Shown here: positions 1 to 7,200 of the stretch, piece by piece | Position numbering within the stretch: the first letter of the stretch is position 1 | Layout: each line of letters starts with the position of its first letter | NCBI RefSeq assembly: GCF_000428785.1 | Contig: NZ_AUAP01000024.1 | Location: forward strand, 1 to 27,917 | Direction: 5' to 3' | Length of the DNA stretch: 27,917 bases | From: Conchiformibius kuhniae DSM 17694 | Lineage (GTDB): Bacteria > Pseudomonadota > Gammaproteobacteria > Burkholderiales > Neisseriaceae | The notes under the pieces: generated by a model | What the model saw: only the letters and a program-made list of their open reading frames with translations | What the model was told of the DNA's origin: nothing | Databases searched by the model: none | Translations under genes and position numbers: made by a program

Positions 1-344
1 GCACCAAACGCGAAGATGTGGAGCGCGGTCAAGTATTGGCGAAACCCGGCACCATCACCCCGCACACCAAGTTCAAAGCCGAAGTGTACGTATTGAGCAA
101 AGAAGAAGGCGGCCGCCACACCCCGTTCTTCGCCAACTACCGTCCGCAATTCTACTTCCGCACCACAGACGTAACCGGCGCGGTTACTCTGGAAGAAGGC
201 GTGGAAATGGTAATGCCCGGCGAAAACGTGGCCATTACCGTTGAACTGATTGCACCGATTGCGATGGAAGAAGGCTTGCGCTTTGCGATTCGCGAGGGCG
301 GCCGTACCGTCGGCGCGGGCGTGGTTTCCAGCGTGATTGCATAA
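1..344 (+). CDS. tuf: Elongation factor Tu, C-terminal part (5' end outside window)
   Basis: EF-Tu delivers aminoacyl-tRNA to the ribosome as a GTP complex. Only the last roughly 114 codons are present, reading from the first full codon at base 3 to the TAA at 342-344. They cover the end of domain 2 and the whole of domain 3, with the family signatures TKREDVERGQVLAKPG, GGRHTPFF, YRPQFYFRTTDVTG and the end GRTVGAGVVSSVIA. The GTPase domain lies upstream of the window. A tRNA-Trp gene follows after 7 bases, the usual neisserial arrangement for the tuf copy in front of secE-nusG. The last 95 bp are identical to the second tuf copy on the minus strand at the other window edge, as expected for duplicated tuf genes kept alike by gene conversion. 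Confidence 0.97.
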   Translation, partial: TKREDVERGQVLAKPGTITPHTKFKAEVYVLSKEEGGRHTPFFANYRPQFYFRTTDVTGAVTLEEGVEMVMPGENVAITVELIAPIAMEEGLRFAIREGGRTVGAGVVSSVIA

Positions 345-351
345 TGTTTAG

Positions 352-427
352 AGGCCAGTAGCTCAATTGGTAGAGTATCGGTCTCCAAAACCGAGGGTTG
401 GGGGTTCGAGACCCTCCTGGCCTGCCA
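352..427 (+). tRNA. trnW: tRNA-Trp (anticodon CCA)
   Basis: This is a complete 76-nt cloverleaf. The acceptor arm AGGCCAG (352-358) pairs with CTGGCCT (417-423), followed by discriminator G424 and an encoded CCA (425-427). The D-loop reads AGCTCAATTGGTAGAG. The anticodon stem TCGGT/ACCGA encloses the loop CTCCAAA, with anticodon CCA at 385-387. The T-loop contains GGTTCGAGACC. The layout is very close to E. coli tRNA-Trp. It lies 7 bases after tuf, so the two are probably cotranscribed. Confidence 0.97.
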
Positions 428-433
428 AATAAG

Positions 434-467
434 AAAACTAACCGGTCTAAAAGCCGGTTAGTTTTTT
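434..467 (+). terminator. Rho-independent terminator after tuf-tRNA-Trp
   Basis: A perfect 12-bp stem, AAAACTAACCGG (434-445) against CCGGTTAGTTTT (454-465), encloses an 8-nt loop. The T-run of the 3' arm continues to 467. It should end the tuf-trnW transcript. It lies only 30 bases before the secE start codon, which raises the question of how secE-nusG is transcribed. Confidence 0.9.
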
Positions 468-497
468 ATCGTATGGGACGAATTGAAAGGACACATC

Positions 498-869
498 ATG
501 AACGAGCAAACGCCGAAATCATCGGCGGATAATTTCAAGCTGCTGATTGCCGCCGCTTTTTTGGGCGGCGGGATTTGGGCGTATGACGGTGTGAAAGGTT
601 TGCCGCCGTATGTCAATCTGGCGTTTCCCATCGGCGGGGTGTTGATTGCGCTGCTGATTGTGTTTTTCTGGTGCGACATGGGGCGCAGGCTGCTTCGTTA
701 TATCCGCGATTCCACCACCGAAGTCAAAAAAGTGGTGTGGCCGAAGCGTCCCGATGCGGTGCGGATGACGATGTTCGTGATTTTGTTTGTGGCGGTGTTT
801 GCCGCGTTTATCGGCGGGGTGGACAGCTTGATTTCATTGTTGTTTAACGCCGTTTTGTTGAAAGGCTGA
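498..869 (+). CDS. secE: Preprotein translocase subunit SecE
   Basis: SecE clamps SecY in the SecYEG channel of the inner membrane. The 123-aa protein is of the long E. coli type with three predicted membrane segments: roughly residues 13-30, 37-58 and 90-118. The conserved cytoplasmic amphipathic helix and hinge before the last segment are present (STTEVKKVVWPKRPDAVR). The ATG at 498 was chosen over a TTG at 483 because GAAAGGA at 485-491 is a well-placed ribosome binding site for it. nusG begins 2 bases after the stop, the near-universal secE-nusG pair. Confidence 0.95.
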   Translation: MNEQTPKSSADNFKLLIAAAFLGGGIWAYDGVKGLPPYVNLAFPIGGVLIALLIVFFWCDMGRRLLRYIRDSTTEVKKVVWPKRPDAVRMTMFVILFVAVFAAFIGGVDSLISLLFNAVLLKG

Positions 870-871
870 AG

Positions 872-1417
872 ATGTCTAAACGTTGGTATGTCGTACAGGC
901 TTATTCCGGTTTTGAAAAAAACGTTCAAAAAACCCTGAAAGAGCGCATCGCCCGCGAGGGCATGGAAGATTATTTCGGTCAGATTCTCGTGCCGGTGGAA
1001 GAAGTGGTGGACATCAAAAACGGCCGCAAAACCGTTGCCGAGCGCAAATTTTTTCCCGGTTATGTGCTGATTGAAATGGAAATGACCGACAGTTCTTGGC
1101 ATTTGGTGAAAAGCACGCCGCGCATCAACGGCTTTATCGGCGGCACGGCGCACCGCCCCCTGCCGATTTCGCAGCGCGAGGTGGACAACATCATGGCGCA
1201 GGTAAACGGCGACGGCACGGGCGGCGAGAAAAAACCCAAGCCGCGCATTGAGTTTGAAGTGGGACAACAGGTGCGCGTGAACGAAGGGCCGTTTGCCGAT
1301 TTCAACGGCGCGGTGGAGTTTGTGGATTACGAGCGCAACAAATTGCGCGTTACCGTGCAGATTTTCGGACGCGAAACGCCCGTAGAATTGGATTTCGGAC
1401 AAGTGGAAAAACTGTAA
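872..1417 (+). CDS. nusG: Transcription termination/antitermination factor NusG
   Basis: NusG binds the beta' clamp of RNA polymerase, raises processivity, and links transcription to Rho and to the ribosome (through S10). The 181-aa length is normal. The N-terminal NGN domain opens with KRWYVVQAYSGFE and contains FFPGYVLIEM. The C-terminal KOW domain starts near residue 130 with GQQVRVNEGPFADFNG and ends FGQVEKL. The start lies 2 bases after secE, so the two are translationally close. A DUS starts at the base after the stop codon. Confidence 0.97.
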   Translation: MSKRWYVVQAYSGFEKNVQKTLKERIAREGMEDYFGQILVPVEEVVDIKNGRKTVAERKFFPGYVLIEMEMTDSSWHLVKSTPRINGFIGGTAHRPLPISQREVDNIMAQVNGDGTGGEKKPKPRIEFEVGQQVRVNEGPFADFNGAVEFVDYERNKLRVTVQIFGRETPVELDFGQVEKL

Positions 1418-1432
1418 TTCAGGCTGCCTGAA
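1418..1432. repeat. DNA uptake sequence, overlapping sim- and king-type
   Basis: TTCAGGCTGCCTGAA holds AGGCTGCCTGAA on the plus strand (1421-1432) and AGGCAGCCTGAA on the minus strand (1418-1429). These are the 12-mers I know as Simonsiella- and Kingella-type DUS, which bind the pilin ComP during natural transformation. It follows the nusG stop codon directly. Confidence 0.85.
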
Positions 1433-1441
1433 AGATTTTGC

Positions 1442-1470
1442 TTGCGAAATCAAAACAGAATAATTATAAT
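1442..1470 (+). promoter_or_regulatory. Sigma-70 promoter for rplK-rplA
   Basis: TTGCGA (1442-1447) and a perfect TATAAT (1465-1470) are separated by 17 bp. Transcription would start near 1477, giving a leader of about 60 nt before rplK. In E. coli the L11 operon leader is the site where L1 represses translation. I did not identify the L1-binding fold here with confidence. Confidence 0.85.
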
Positions 1471-1535
1471 TGTCCGCTTGATTTTTTGGGGAGCAGCGCC
1501 AGTCTGCGTCATACCCGTTTTTGGAGCTTATTTAA

Positions 1536-1967
1536 ATGGCAAAAAAAGTTGTCGGCTACATCAAACTGCAAATTCCTGCAGGTAAAGCTAATCCTTCGCC
1601 GCCTGTCGGCCCTGCTTTGGGTCAGCGCGGTTTGAACATTATGGAATTTTGTAAGGCATTTAATGCCGCCACCCAAGGCATGGAACCGGGCTTGCCGATT
1701 CCGGTGGTGATTACCGCGTTTGCGGATAAGTCTTTCACTTTCGTGATGAAAACGCCGCCCGCAACCATTCTGCTGAAAAAAGCAGCCGGTTTGCAAAAAG
1801 GCAGCGCCAATCCCTTGACCAACAAAGTCGGTACGGTTACCCGCGCCCAGTTGGAAGAAATCGCCAAAACCAAAGAACCCGACCTGACGGCGGCGGATTT
1901 GGACGCGGCAGTACGCACCATCGCGGGTTCTGCCCGTTCTATGGGTTTGAATGTGGAGGGCGTGTAA
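1536..1967 (+). CDS. rplK: 50S ribosomal protein L11
   Basis: L11 forms the GTPase-associated stalk base with 23S rRNA and is needed for the RelA stringent response. The 143-aa product has the usual length. The N-terminal domain contains the proline-rich PSPPVGPALGQRGLNIMEFCKAFN segment (thiostrepton region, residues about 20-44). The rRNA-binding C-terminal domain ends GSARSMGLNVEGV. The ATG lies after TTTGGAGCTTATTTAA, whose GGAG is the ribosome binding site. rplA starts 1 base after the stop, so L11 and L1 form the classical L11 operon, served by the TTGCGA/TATAAT promoter upstream. Confidence 0.97.
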   Translation: MAKKVVGYIKLQIPAGKANPSPPVGPALGQRGLNIMEFCKAFNAATQGMEPGLPIPVVITAFADKSFTFVMKTPPATILLKKAAGLQKGSANPLTNKVGTVTRAQLEEIAKTKEPDLTAADLDAAVRTIAGSARSMGLNVEGV

Positions 1968-1968
1968 C

Positions 1969-2667
1969 ATGGCAAAAGTATCCAAACGTTTGAAAGCCTT
2001 GCGTGCTTCCGTTGAAGCGAACAAGCTGTATCCCGTTGAAGAGGCGATTGCGCTGGTGAAAAAAGCCGCCACCGCCAAATTTGACGAATCCGTTGATGTG
2101 TCGTTCAATTTGGGTGTAGACCCGCGCAAATCCGACCAAGTAATTCGCGGTTCGGTCGTGTTGCCCAAAGGCACGGGCAAAACCACCCGCGTTGCCGTGT
2201 TCACGCAGGGCGCAAATGCCGAAGCCGCCAAAGCCGCCGGTGCGGACGTGGTCGGTTTTGAAGATTTGGCGGAAGAAGTCAAAAAAGGCAATTTGGATTT
2301 TGATGTGGTCATCGCATCGCCCGATGCCATGCGCATTGTCGGTCAGTTGGGTACGATTTTGGGCCCGCGCGGTTTGATGCCGAACCCGAAAGTCGGCACG
2401 GTTACCCCGAATGTTGCCGAAGCGGTGAAAAACGCCAAAGCCGGTCAGGTGCAATACCGTACCGATAAAGCAGGTATCATTCATGCCACCATCGGTCGCG
2501 CTTCTTTTGCCGAAGCCGATTTGAAAGAAAACTTTGACGCGCTGCTGGACGCTTTGGTAAAAGCCAAACCCGCCGCCGCCAAAGGTCAGTATCTGAAAAA
2601 AATCGCCGTATCCAGCACCATGGGCTTGGGTGTGCGCGTAGATGTTGCCGCCGTAAACGGCAAATAA
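1969..2667 (+). CDS. rplA: 50S ribosomal protein L1
   Basis: L1 forms the mobile stalk at the ribosomal E site and in many bacteria represses its own L11-L1 mRNA. The product is 232 aa, typical of the family. Signatures are the N-terminal MAKVSKRLKALRA, the domain II segment MRIVGQLGTILGPRGLMPNPKVGTVT (about residues 120-145) and SSTMGLGVRVD near the end. The start at 1969 is 1 base after the rplK stop. An in-frame upstream ATG at 1951 would overlap rplK and add residues foreign to L1. Its 3' side carries a DUS inverted repeat rather than a clear terminator. Confidence 0.96.
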   Translation: MAKVSKRLKALRASVEANKLYPVEEAIALVKKAATAKFDESVDVSFNLGVDPRKSDQVIRGSVVLPKGTGKTTRVAVFTQGANAEAAKAAGADVVGFEDLAEEVKKGNLDFDVVIASPDAMRIVGQLGTILGPRGLMPNPKVGTVTPNVAEAVKNAKAGQVQYRTDKAGIIHATIGRASFAEADLKENFDALLDALVKAKPAAAKGQYLKKIAVSSTMGLGVRVDVAAVNGK

Positions 2668-2671
2668 AGAT

Positions 2672-2707
2672 TTTCAGGCAGCCTGAAACCAAACGGGCTG
2701 CCTGAAA
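2672..2707. repeat. Inverted pair of DNA uptake sequences downstream of rplA
   Basis: TTTCAGGCAGCC (2672-2683) and GGCTGCCTGAAA (2696-2707) form a perfect 12-bp stem around a 12-nt loop. The left arm lies in a 15-mer, TTCAGGCAGCCTGAA (2673-2687), that contains both DUS forms. The right arm is one base off the sim-type (GGGCTGCCTGAA, 2695-2706). DUS pairs often act as terminators in Neisseria. There is no T-run here, so termination would be weak, and rplJL may partly depend on readthrough from rplK. Confidence 0.8.
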
Positions 2708-2734
2708 CGGACTGCTCAACAAGCAGATGTCCAA

Positions 2735-2812
2735 GACCGTAGGGAGCGCGAGCTTTAATCTTTACGCCCTACGCAGACGGTGGTCCGAAGGTGTGTGCAA
2801 GCGCCGCTTGCA
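2735..2812 (+). promoter_or_regulatory. L10-type leader (autoregulatory mRNA structure) upstream of rplJ
   Basis: The 219-bp rplA-rplJ gap holds a CGTAGGG (2738-2744)/CCCTACG (2767-2773) stem with a 22-nt loop. It is followed by CAGACGGTGGTCCGAAGGTGTG, a purine-rich flank resembling the kinked helix to which the L10-(L7/L12)4 complex binds in gamma-proteobacterial leaders. A second hairpin follows, TGCAAGC (2796-2802)/GCTTGCA (2806-2812). Position and sequence character fit the Rfam L10 leader family. I recognised it by eye only. It would let excess L10/L12 repress rplJL translation. Confidence 0.65.
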
Positions 2813-2886
2813 AAATGTCTTTCCGGGTTGCCGCGCTGGTGGAATGCGTTTTGCGCGTTCTGATTTTAAACAGTGGGAGGTAGACC

Positions 2887-3384
2887 TTGAGTCTCAATAT
2901 TGAAACCAAGAAAGCAGCCGTAGAAGAGATTGTTGCCGGTATCGGCAACGCGCAAACTATGGTGATTGCCGAATATCGCGGTATCAGTGTTGCCAGCATG
3001 ACCGAGCTGCGTGCCAATGCGCGGAAAGAAGGCGTTTATTTGCGCGTTCTGAAAAACACATTGGCGCGCCGTGCGGTTGAAGGTACTTCGTTTGCGGGCT
3101 TGGCCGACCAAATGGTCGGGCCTTTGGTTTACGCCGCATCGGAAGATGCCGTTGCCGCCGCAAAAGTGCTGCACCAATTCGCGAAAAAAGACGACAAAAT
3201 CGTTATCAAAGCCGGTTCTTACAATGGCGAAGTGTTGAATACCGCTCAGGTAACTGAGTTGGCATCGATTCCGAGCCGCGAAGAGCTGTTGTCCAAACTG
3301 TTGTTCGTGATGCAGGCACCGGTTTCCGGTTTTGCACGCGGTTTGGCGGCATTGGCGGAGAAAAAAGAAAGCGAAGCGGCTTAA
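2887..3384 (+). CDS. rplJ: 50S ribosomal protein L10 (TTG start)
   Basis: L10 anchors the L7/L12 dimers to the GTPase-associated centre and represses its own operon. The product is 165 aa. It starts MSLNIETKKAAVEEI and contains the conserved MVIAEYRGISVASMTELR and LRVLKNTLARRA. The C-terminal stalk helix runs through SREELLSKLLFVMQAP to the lysine/glutamate-rich end. The TTG at 2887 is preceded by a strong GGGAGG (2875-2880) with 6-nt spacing, and the N-terminus matches what I remember of Neisseria L10. A rare start codon in such a highly expressed gene fits tight translational control by the leader upstream. Confidence 0.95.
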   Translation: MSLNIETKKAAVEEIVAGIGNAQTMVIAEYRGISVASMTELRANARKEGVYLRVLKNTLARRAVEGTSFAGLADQMVGPLVYAASEDAVAAAKVLHQFAKKDDKIVIKAGSYNGEVLNTAQVTELASIPSREELLSKLLFVMQAPVSGFARGLAALAEKKESEAA

Positions 3385-3448
3385 TCCGCACGTTTTTGCA
3401 ACGATTTGAACATTTTGAATTTTACCCAATATTAGGAGCTTGAATAGC

Positions 3449-3820
3449 ATGGCTATTACTAAAGAAGACATTTTGGAAGCGGTAAGCAATCTGACCGTAA
3501 TGGAATTGAACGAGCTGGTGAAAGCGTTTGAAGAGAAATTCGGCGTTTCTGCCGCCGCCGTTGCCGTTGCTGCCGGCCCTGCCGCAGGCGGTGCCGCCGA
3601 AGAAGCGAAAACCGAATTTGACGTGGTTCTGGCTTCCGCAGGCGACCAAAAAGTAGGCGTAATTAAAGTGGTTCGCGCCATCACCGGCTTGGGCTTGAAA
3701 GAAGCCAAAGACTTGGTGGACGGTGCGCCCAAAACCCTTAAAGAAGGCGTTTCCCAAGCCGAAGCCGATGACATCAAGAAACAGCTTGAAGATGCCGGTG
3801 CGAAAGTGGAAATCAAATAA
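3449..3820 (+). CDS. rplL: 50S ribosomal protein L7/L12
   Basis: L7/L12 forms the multi-copy flexible stalk that recruits translational GTPases. The product is 123 aa. The N-terminal dimerisation domain (MAITKEDILEAVSNLTVMELNELV) is joined to the C-terminal factor-binding domain (KTEFDVVLASAGDQKVGVIKVVR onward) by the usual Ala/Gly-rich hinge at about residues 37-54. The ATG at 3449 is chosen over a TTG at 3440: it follows TAGGAG (3433-3438) and gives the standard N-terminus. It lies 64 bp after rplJ in the same operon. Confidence 0.97.
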   Translation: MAITKEDILEAVSNLTVMELNELVKAFEEKFGVSAAAVAVAAGPAAGGAAEEAKTEFDVVLASAGDQKVGVIKVVRAITGLGLKEAKDLVDGAPKTLKEGVSQAEADDIKKQLEDAGAKVEIK

Positions 3821-3843
3821 TCCGCGTTTGGCGACAATTTGAT

Positions 3844-3879
3844 GCAACAGGCTGGCAGTTTTACTGCCAGCCTTGTTGC
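3844..3879 (+). terminator. Attenuator-like hairpin between rplL and rpoB
   Basis: GCAACAGGCTGGCAG (3844-3858) pairs with CTGCCAGCCTTGTTGC (3864-3879), with one bulged T and a 5-nt loop. No proper T-run follows, so it is more likely a partial terminator or RNA processing site than a full stop. E. coli has an attenuator at the same place, which lowers rpoBC transcription relative to the ribosomal genes. Confidence 0.75.
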
Positions 3880-3933
3880 GCTTTCGTGATGTTTAAAATG
3901 TAAATTTACAAAAATTTACTGATTTTTGTTTAA

Positions 3934-3962
3934 TTTTCAGAAAATTTTTGTAAAGTTATATT
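3934..3962 (+). promoter_or_regulatory. Possible promoter in the rplL-rpoB gap
   Basis: The 386-bp gap holds an AT-rich tract (about 3895-3970) quite unlike the surrounding genes. TTTTCA (3934-3939) and TATATT (3957-3962) lie in it, 17 bp apart. This could supply rpoB independently of readthrough from rplL. The match is imperfect (4/6 and 5/6). Confidence 0.45.
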
Positions 3963-4010
3963 AAATCTTAATCAGGCCGCCCGCTCCGTTGGCGGCAGGA
4001 GTCTGGAATC

Positions 4011-4091
4011 ATGGGCAAAAAGCATTGGTTTTCTTCTATTTGTGCGGCACGCGCCGCTTGCTGCCCTTTGATGCCGCGCCGACACGCATAA
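4011..4091 (+). CDS. Possible 26-aa leader ORF upstream of rpoB
   Basis: In the leader between the AT-rich tract and rpoB an ATG at 4011 follows AGGAG (3997-4001) with 9-nt spacing. It opens a 26-codon frame, MGKKHWFSSICAARAA then CCPLMPRRHA, ending in TAA at 4089-4091. The product is Cys/Arg-rich and resembles no protein I know. It could be an upstream ORF coupling ribosome movement to rpoB expression, or chance. The good ribosome binding site is the only positive evidence. Confidence 0.25.
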   Translation: MGKKHWFSSICAARAACCPLMPRRHA

Positions 4092-4151
4092 GGCGCATTG
4101 TCCGTTATTCCGTTTTCTTTCACAAATCTTTTTGCACGTTGTCGGTGTTTT

Positions 4152-4163
4152 TTCAGGCAGCCT
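4152..4163 (-). repeat. DNA uptake sequence (sim-type)
   Basis: TTCAGGCAGCCT is the reverse complement of AGGCTGCCTGAA. It lies about 45 bases upstream of the rpoB start codon, unpaired, in the leader. Confidence 0.8.
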
Positions 4164-4206
4164 GTACCGTTTTTGCAAATAACGCCGTCCTTTCAGGAGT
4201 ATCACG

Positions 4207-7200
4207 ATGAGTTACACATTTACCGAAAAAAAACGCATCCGCAAAAGTTTCGCCAAGCGCGGCTCGGTGGAGAAAGTGCCGTATCTGCTGACCACCCAGC
4301 TTGAGTCTTACGGCAAATTCCTGCAACAAGACCGCGCTTACAACGAGCGTAAAAACGAAGAAGGCCTGCAGGCAGCGTTTACGTCCATTTTCCCGATTGT
4401 GAGCAACAACGGTTATGCCGAATTGGATTTCGTGCATTATATTTTGGGCGAGCCTTTGTTTGACATTCCCGAATGCCAACTGCGCGGCATCACTTACGCC
4501 GCGCCGCTTCGTGCGCGTATCCGCCTGAAAATCTACGACAAAGATTCCCCCGCTTCCGCCAAAGTGATTAAAGAAGCGCGGGAAAACGAAGTGTATATGG
4601 GCGAAATCCCCCTGATGACGCCGAGCGGCTCGTTTGTGATTAACGGCACCGAGCGCGTGATTGTGTCGCAGCTTCACCGTTCGCCCGGCGTATTTTTTGA
4701 ACACGACCGCGGCAAAACCCATTCTTCCGGCAAGTTGCTGTTTTCGGCGCGGATTATTCCCTATCGCGGCTCGTGGTTGGATTTTGAGTTTGACCCGAAA
4801 GACCTGCTCTATTTCCGCATTGACCGCCGCCGCAAAATGCCGGTAACCATTCTGCTCCGCGCTTTGGGCTACAGCGACGAGCAGATGCTGGAAATGTTTT
4901 ACGACACCGAAACCTATTACCTGTCCAAAGAGAAGGTGGAAACCGATTTGGTGCCGGCGCGTTTGAAAGGCGAAACCGCCAAATGCGACATTGTCGATGC
5001 CGAAGGCAACGTGCTGGTGGCGGCGGGCAAGCGCGTGAACAGCAAAGATTTGCGCAATATTGAAAAAGCGGGGCTGACCCGCATGACGGTGGAAACGGAA
5101 ACCCTGATTGGCAAAGCCTTGGCAAAAGCCGTGATTGACACCGCCACCGGCGAAGTCATCGCCCAAGCCAACAGCGAAATTACCGAAGAACTGTTGGCGC
5201 AACTGGATATTAGCGGCATCACCCAAATCGACACCCTGTTTGTCAATGAAATGGACCACGGCGGCTATATTTCCGCCACGCTGCGCACCGATGAAACCGC
5301 CGACCAAAACGCCGCCCGCATCGCCATCTACCGCATGATGCGCCCCGGCGAACCGCCGACCGAAGAAGCGGTGGAAGCCCTGTTCCAACGCCTGTTTTTC
5401 CAAGAAGAAAGCTACGATTTGTCGCGTGTGGGACGCATGAAGTTCAACACCCGCACCTACCAGCAAAAGCTGCTGCCCGAACAAGAGGGCGGCTGGTACG
5501 ACCGTTTGCTGAATCAAACTTTGGAAGGCGCGGCCGACAAAGGCGGCTTTATTTTGAGCGTGGACGACATTGTCGTTACCATCGCCACGCTGGTGGAACT
5601 GCGTAACGGACACGGCGAAGTGGACGACATCGACCACTTGGGCAACCGCCGCGTGCGTTCCGTGGGCGAATTGGTGGAAAACCAGTTCCGTTCCGGCTTG
5701 GCACGGGTGGAACGCGCGGTAAAAGAGCGTTTGAATCAGGCGGAAAGCGAAAACCTGATGCCCACCGACCTGATTAACGCCAAACCCGTTTCCGCCGCGA
5801 TTAAAGAATTTTTCGGTTCCAGCCAGCTTTCGCAGTTTATGGACCAAACCAACCCGCTTTCGGAAATCACCCACAAACGCCGCGTGTCCGCGCTGGGCCC
5901 GGGCGGTTTGACCCGCGAACGCGCGGGCTTTGAAGTGCGGGACGTGCACCCCACCCACTACGGCCGCGTCTGCCCGATTGAAACGCCCGAAGGCCCGAAC
6001 ATCGGTTTGATTAACTCGCTGGCGGTGTTTGCCCGCACCAACGAATACGGCTTTTTGGAAACGCCCTACCGCCGCGTGGAAAACGGCAAAGTAACCGATG
6101 AAGTGCATTACCTGTCCGCGATTGAAGAAGGACGTTACGTCATCGCCCAAGCCAGTGCCGAGCTGGACGCACAAGGCTGCCTGAAAGGGGATTTGATTAC
6201 CTGCCGCGAAAAAGGCGAAACCATCTTGGCAGCGCCCGAACGCGTGCAATACATGGACATCGCCACCGGACAAATCGTTTCCGTGGCCGCCTCGCTGATT
6301 CCCTTTTTGGAACACGACGACGCCAACCGCGCCTTGATGGGCGCGAACATGCAGCGTCAGGCCGTCCCCTGCCTGCGCCCCGAAAAACCGATGGTCGGTA
6401 CCGGCATCGAGCGTTCGGTGGCGGTGGACAGCGCCACCGCGATTGTGGCGCGGCGCGGCGGCGTGGTGGAATACGTTGATGCCAACCGCGTGGTGGTGCG
6501 CGTGCATGACGAAGAAGCCACCGCCGGCGAAGTGGGCGTGGACATCTACAACTTGGTGAAATTCACCCGTTCCAACCAATCCACCAACATCAACCAACGC
6601 CCCGCCGTCAAAGCGGGCGACGTGTTGGCGGCGGGCGATTTGATTGCGGACGGCGCGTCCACCGACTTGGGCGAACTCGCGCTCGGTCAAAACATGACCA
6701 TCGCCTTTATGCCTTGGAACGGCTACAACTACGAAGACTCCATTCTGATTTCAGAAAAAGTCGCCGCAGACGACCGCTACACCTCCATTCACATTGAAGA
6801 ACTCAACGTGGTAGCACGCGACACCAAACTCGGCGCGGAAGACATCACCCGCGACATTCCCAACCTGTCCGAGCGCATGCAAAACCGCTTGGACGAATCG
6901 GGCATCGTCTACATCGGTGCGGAAGTGGAAGCGGGCGACGTGCTGGTCGGCAAAGTTACCCCCAAAGGCGAAACCCAACTTACCCCCGAAGAAAAACTGC
7001 TGCGGGCGATTTTCGGCGAAAAAGCTTCGGACGTGAAAGACACCTCCCTGCGTATGCCTACGGGCATGAGCGGCACGGTGATTGACGTGCAGGTGTTTAC
7101 CCGCGAAGGCATTCAGCGCGACAAACGCGCCCAGTCCATCATCGATGCCGAGCTGAAGCGTTACCGCCAAGACTTGAACGACCAAATCCGCATTTTTGAC

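Noticed and set aside
3989..4304. Longer frames in the rpoB leader running into rpoB in other frames
   Set aside because: No good starts, and they overlap rpoB out of frame. Only the 26-codon frame has a proper binding site.
4153..6690. Minus-strand open frame of about 845 codons opposite rpoB, and a similar one at 6751-8304
   Set aside because: Same codon-bias shadow with the same odd composition; no ribosome binding site or family match.
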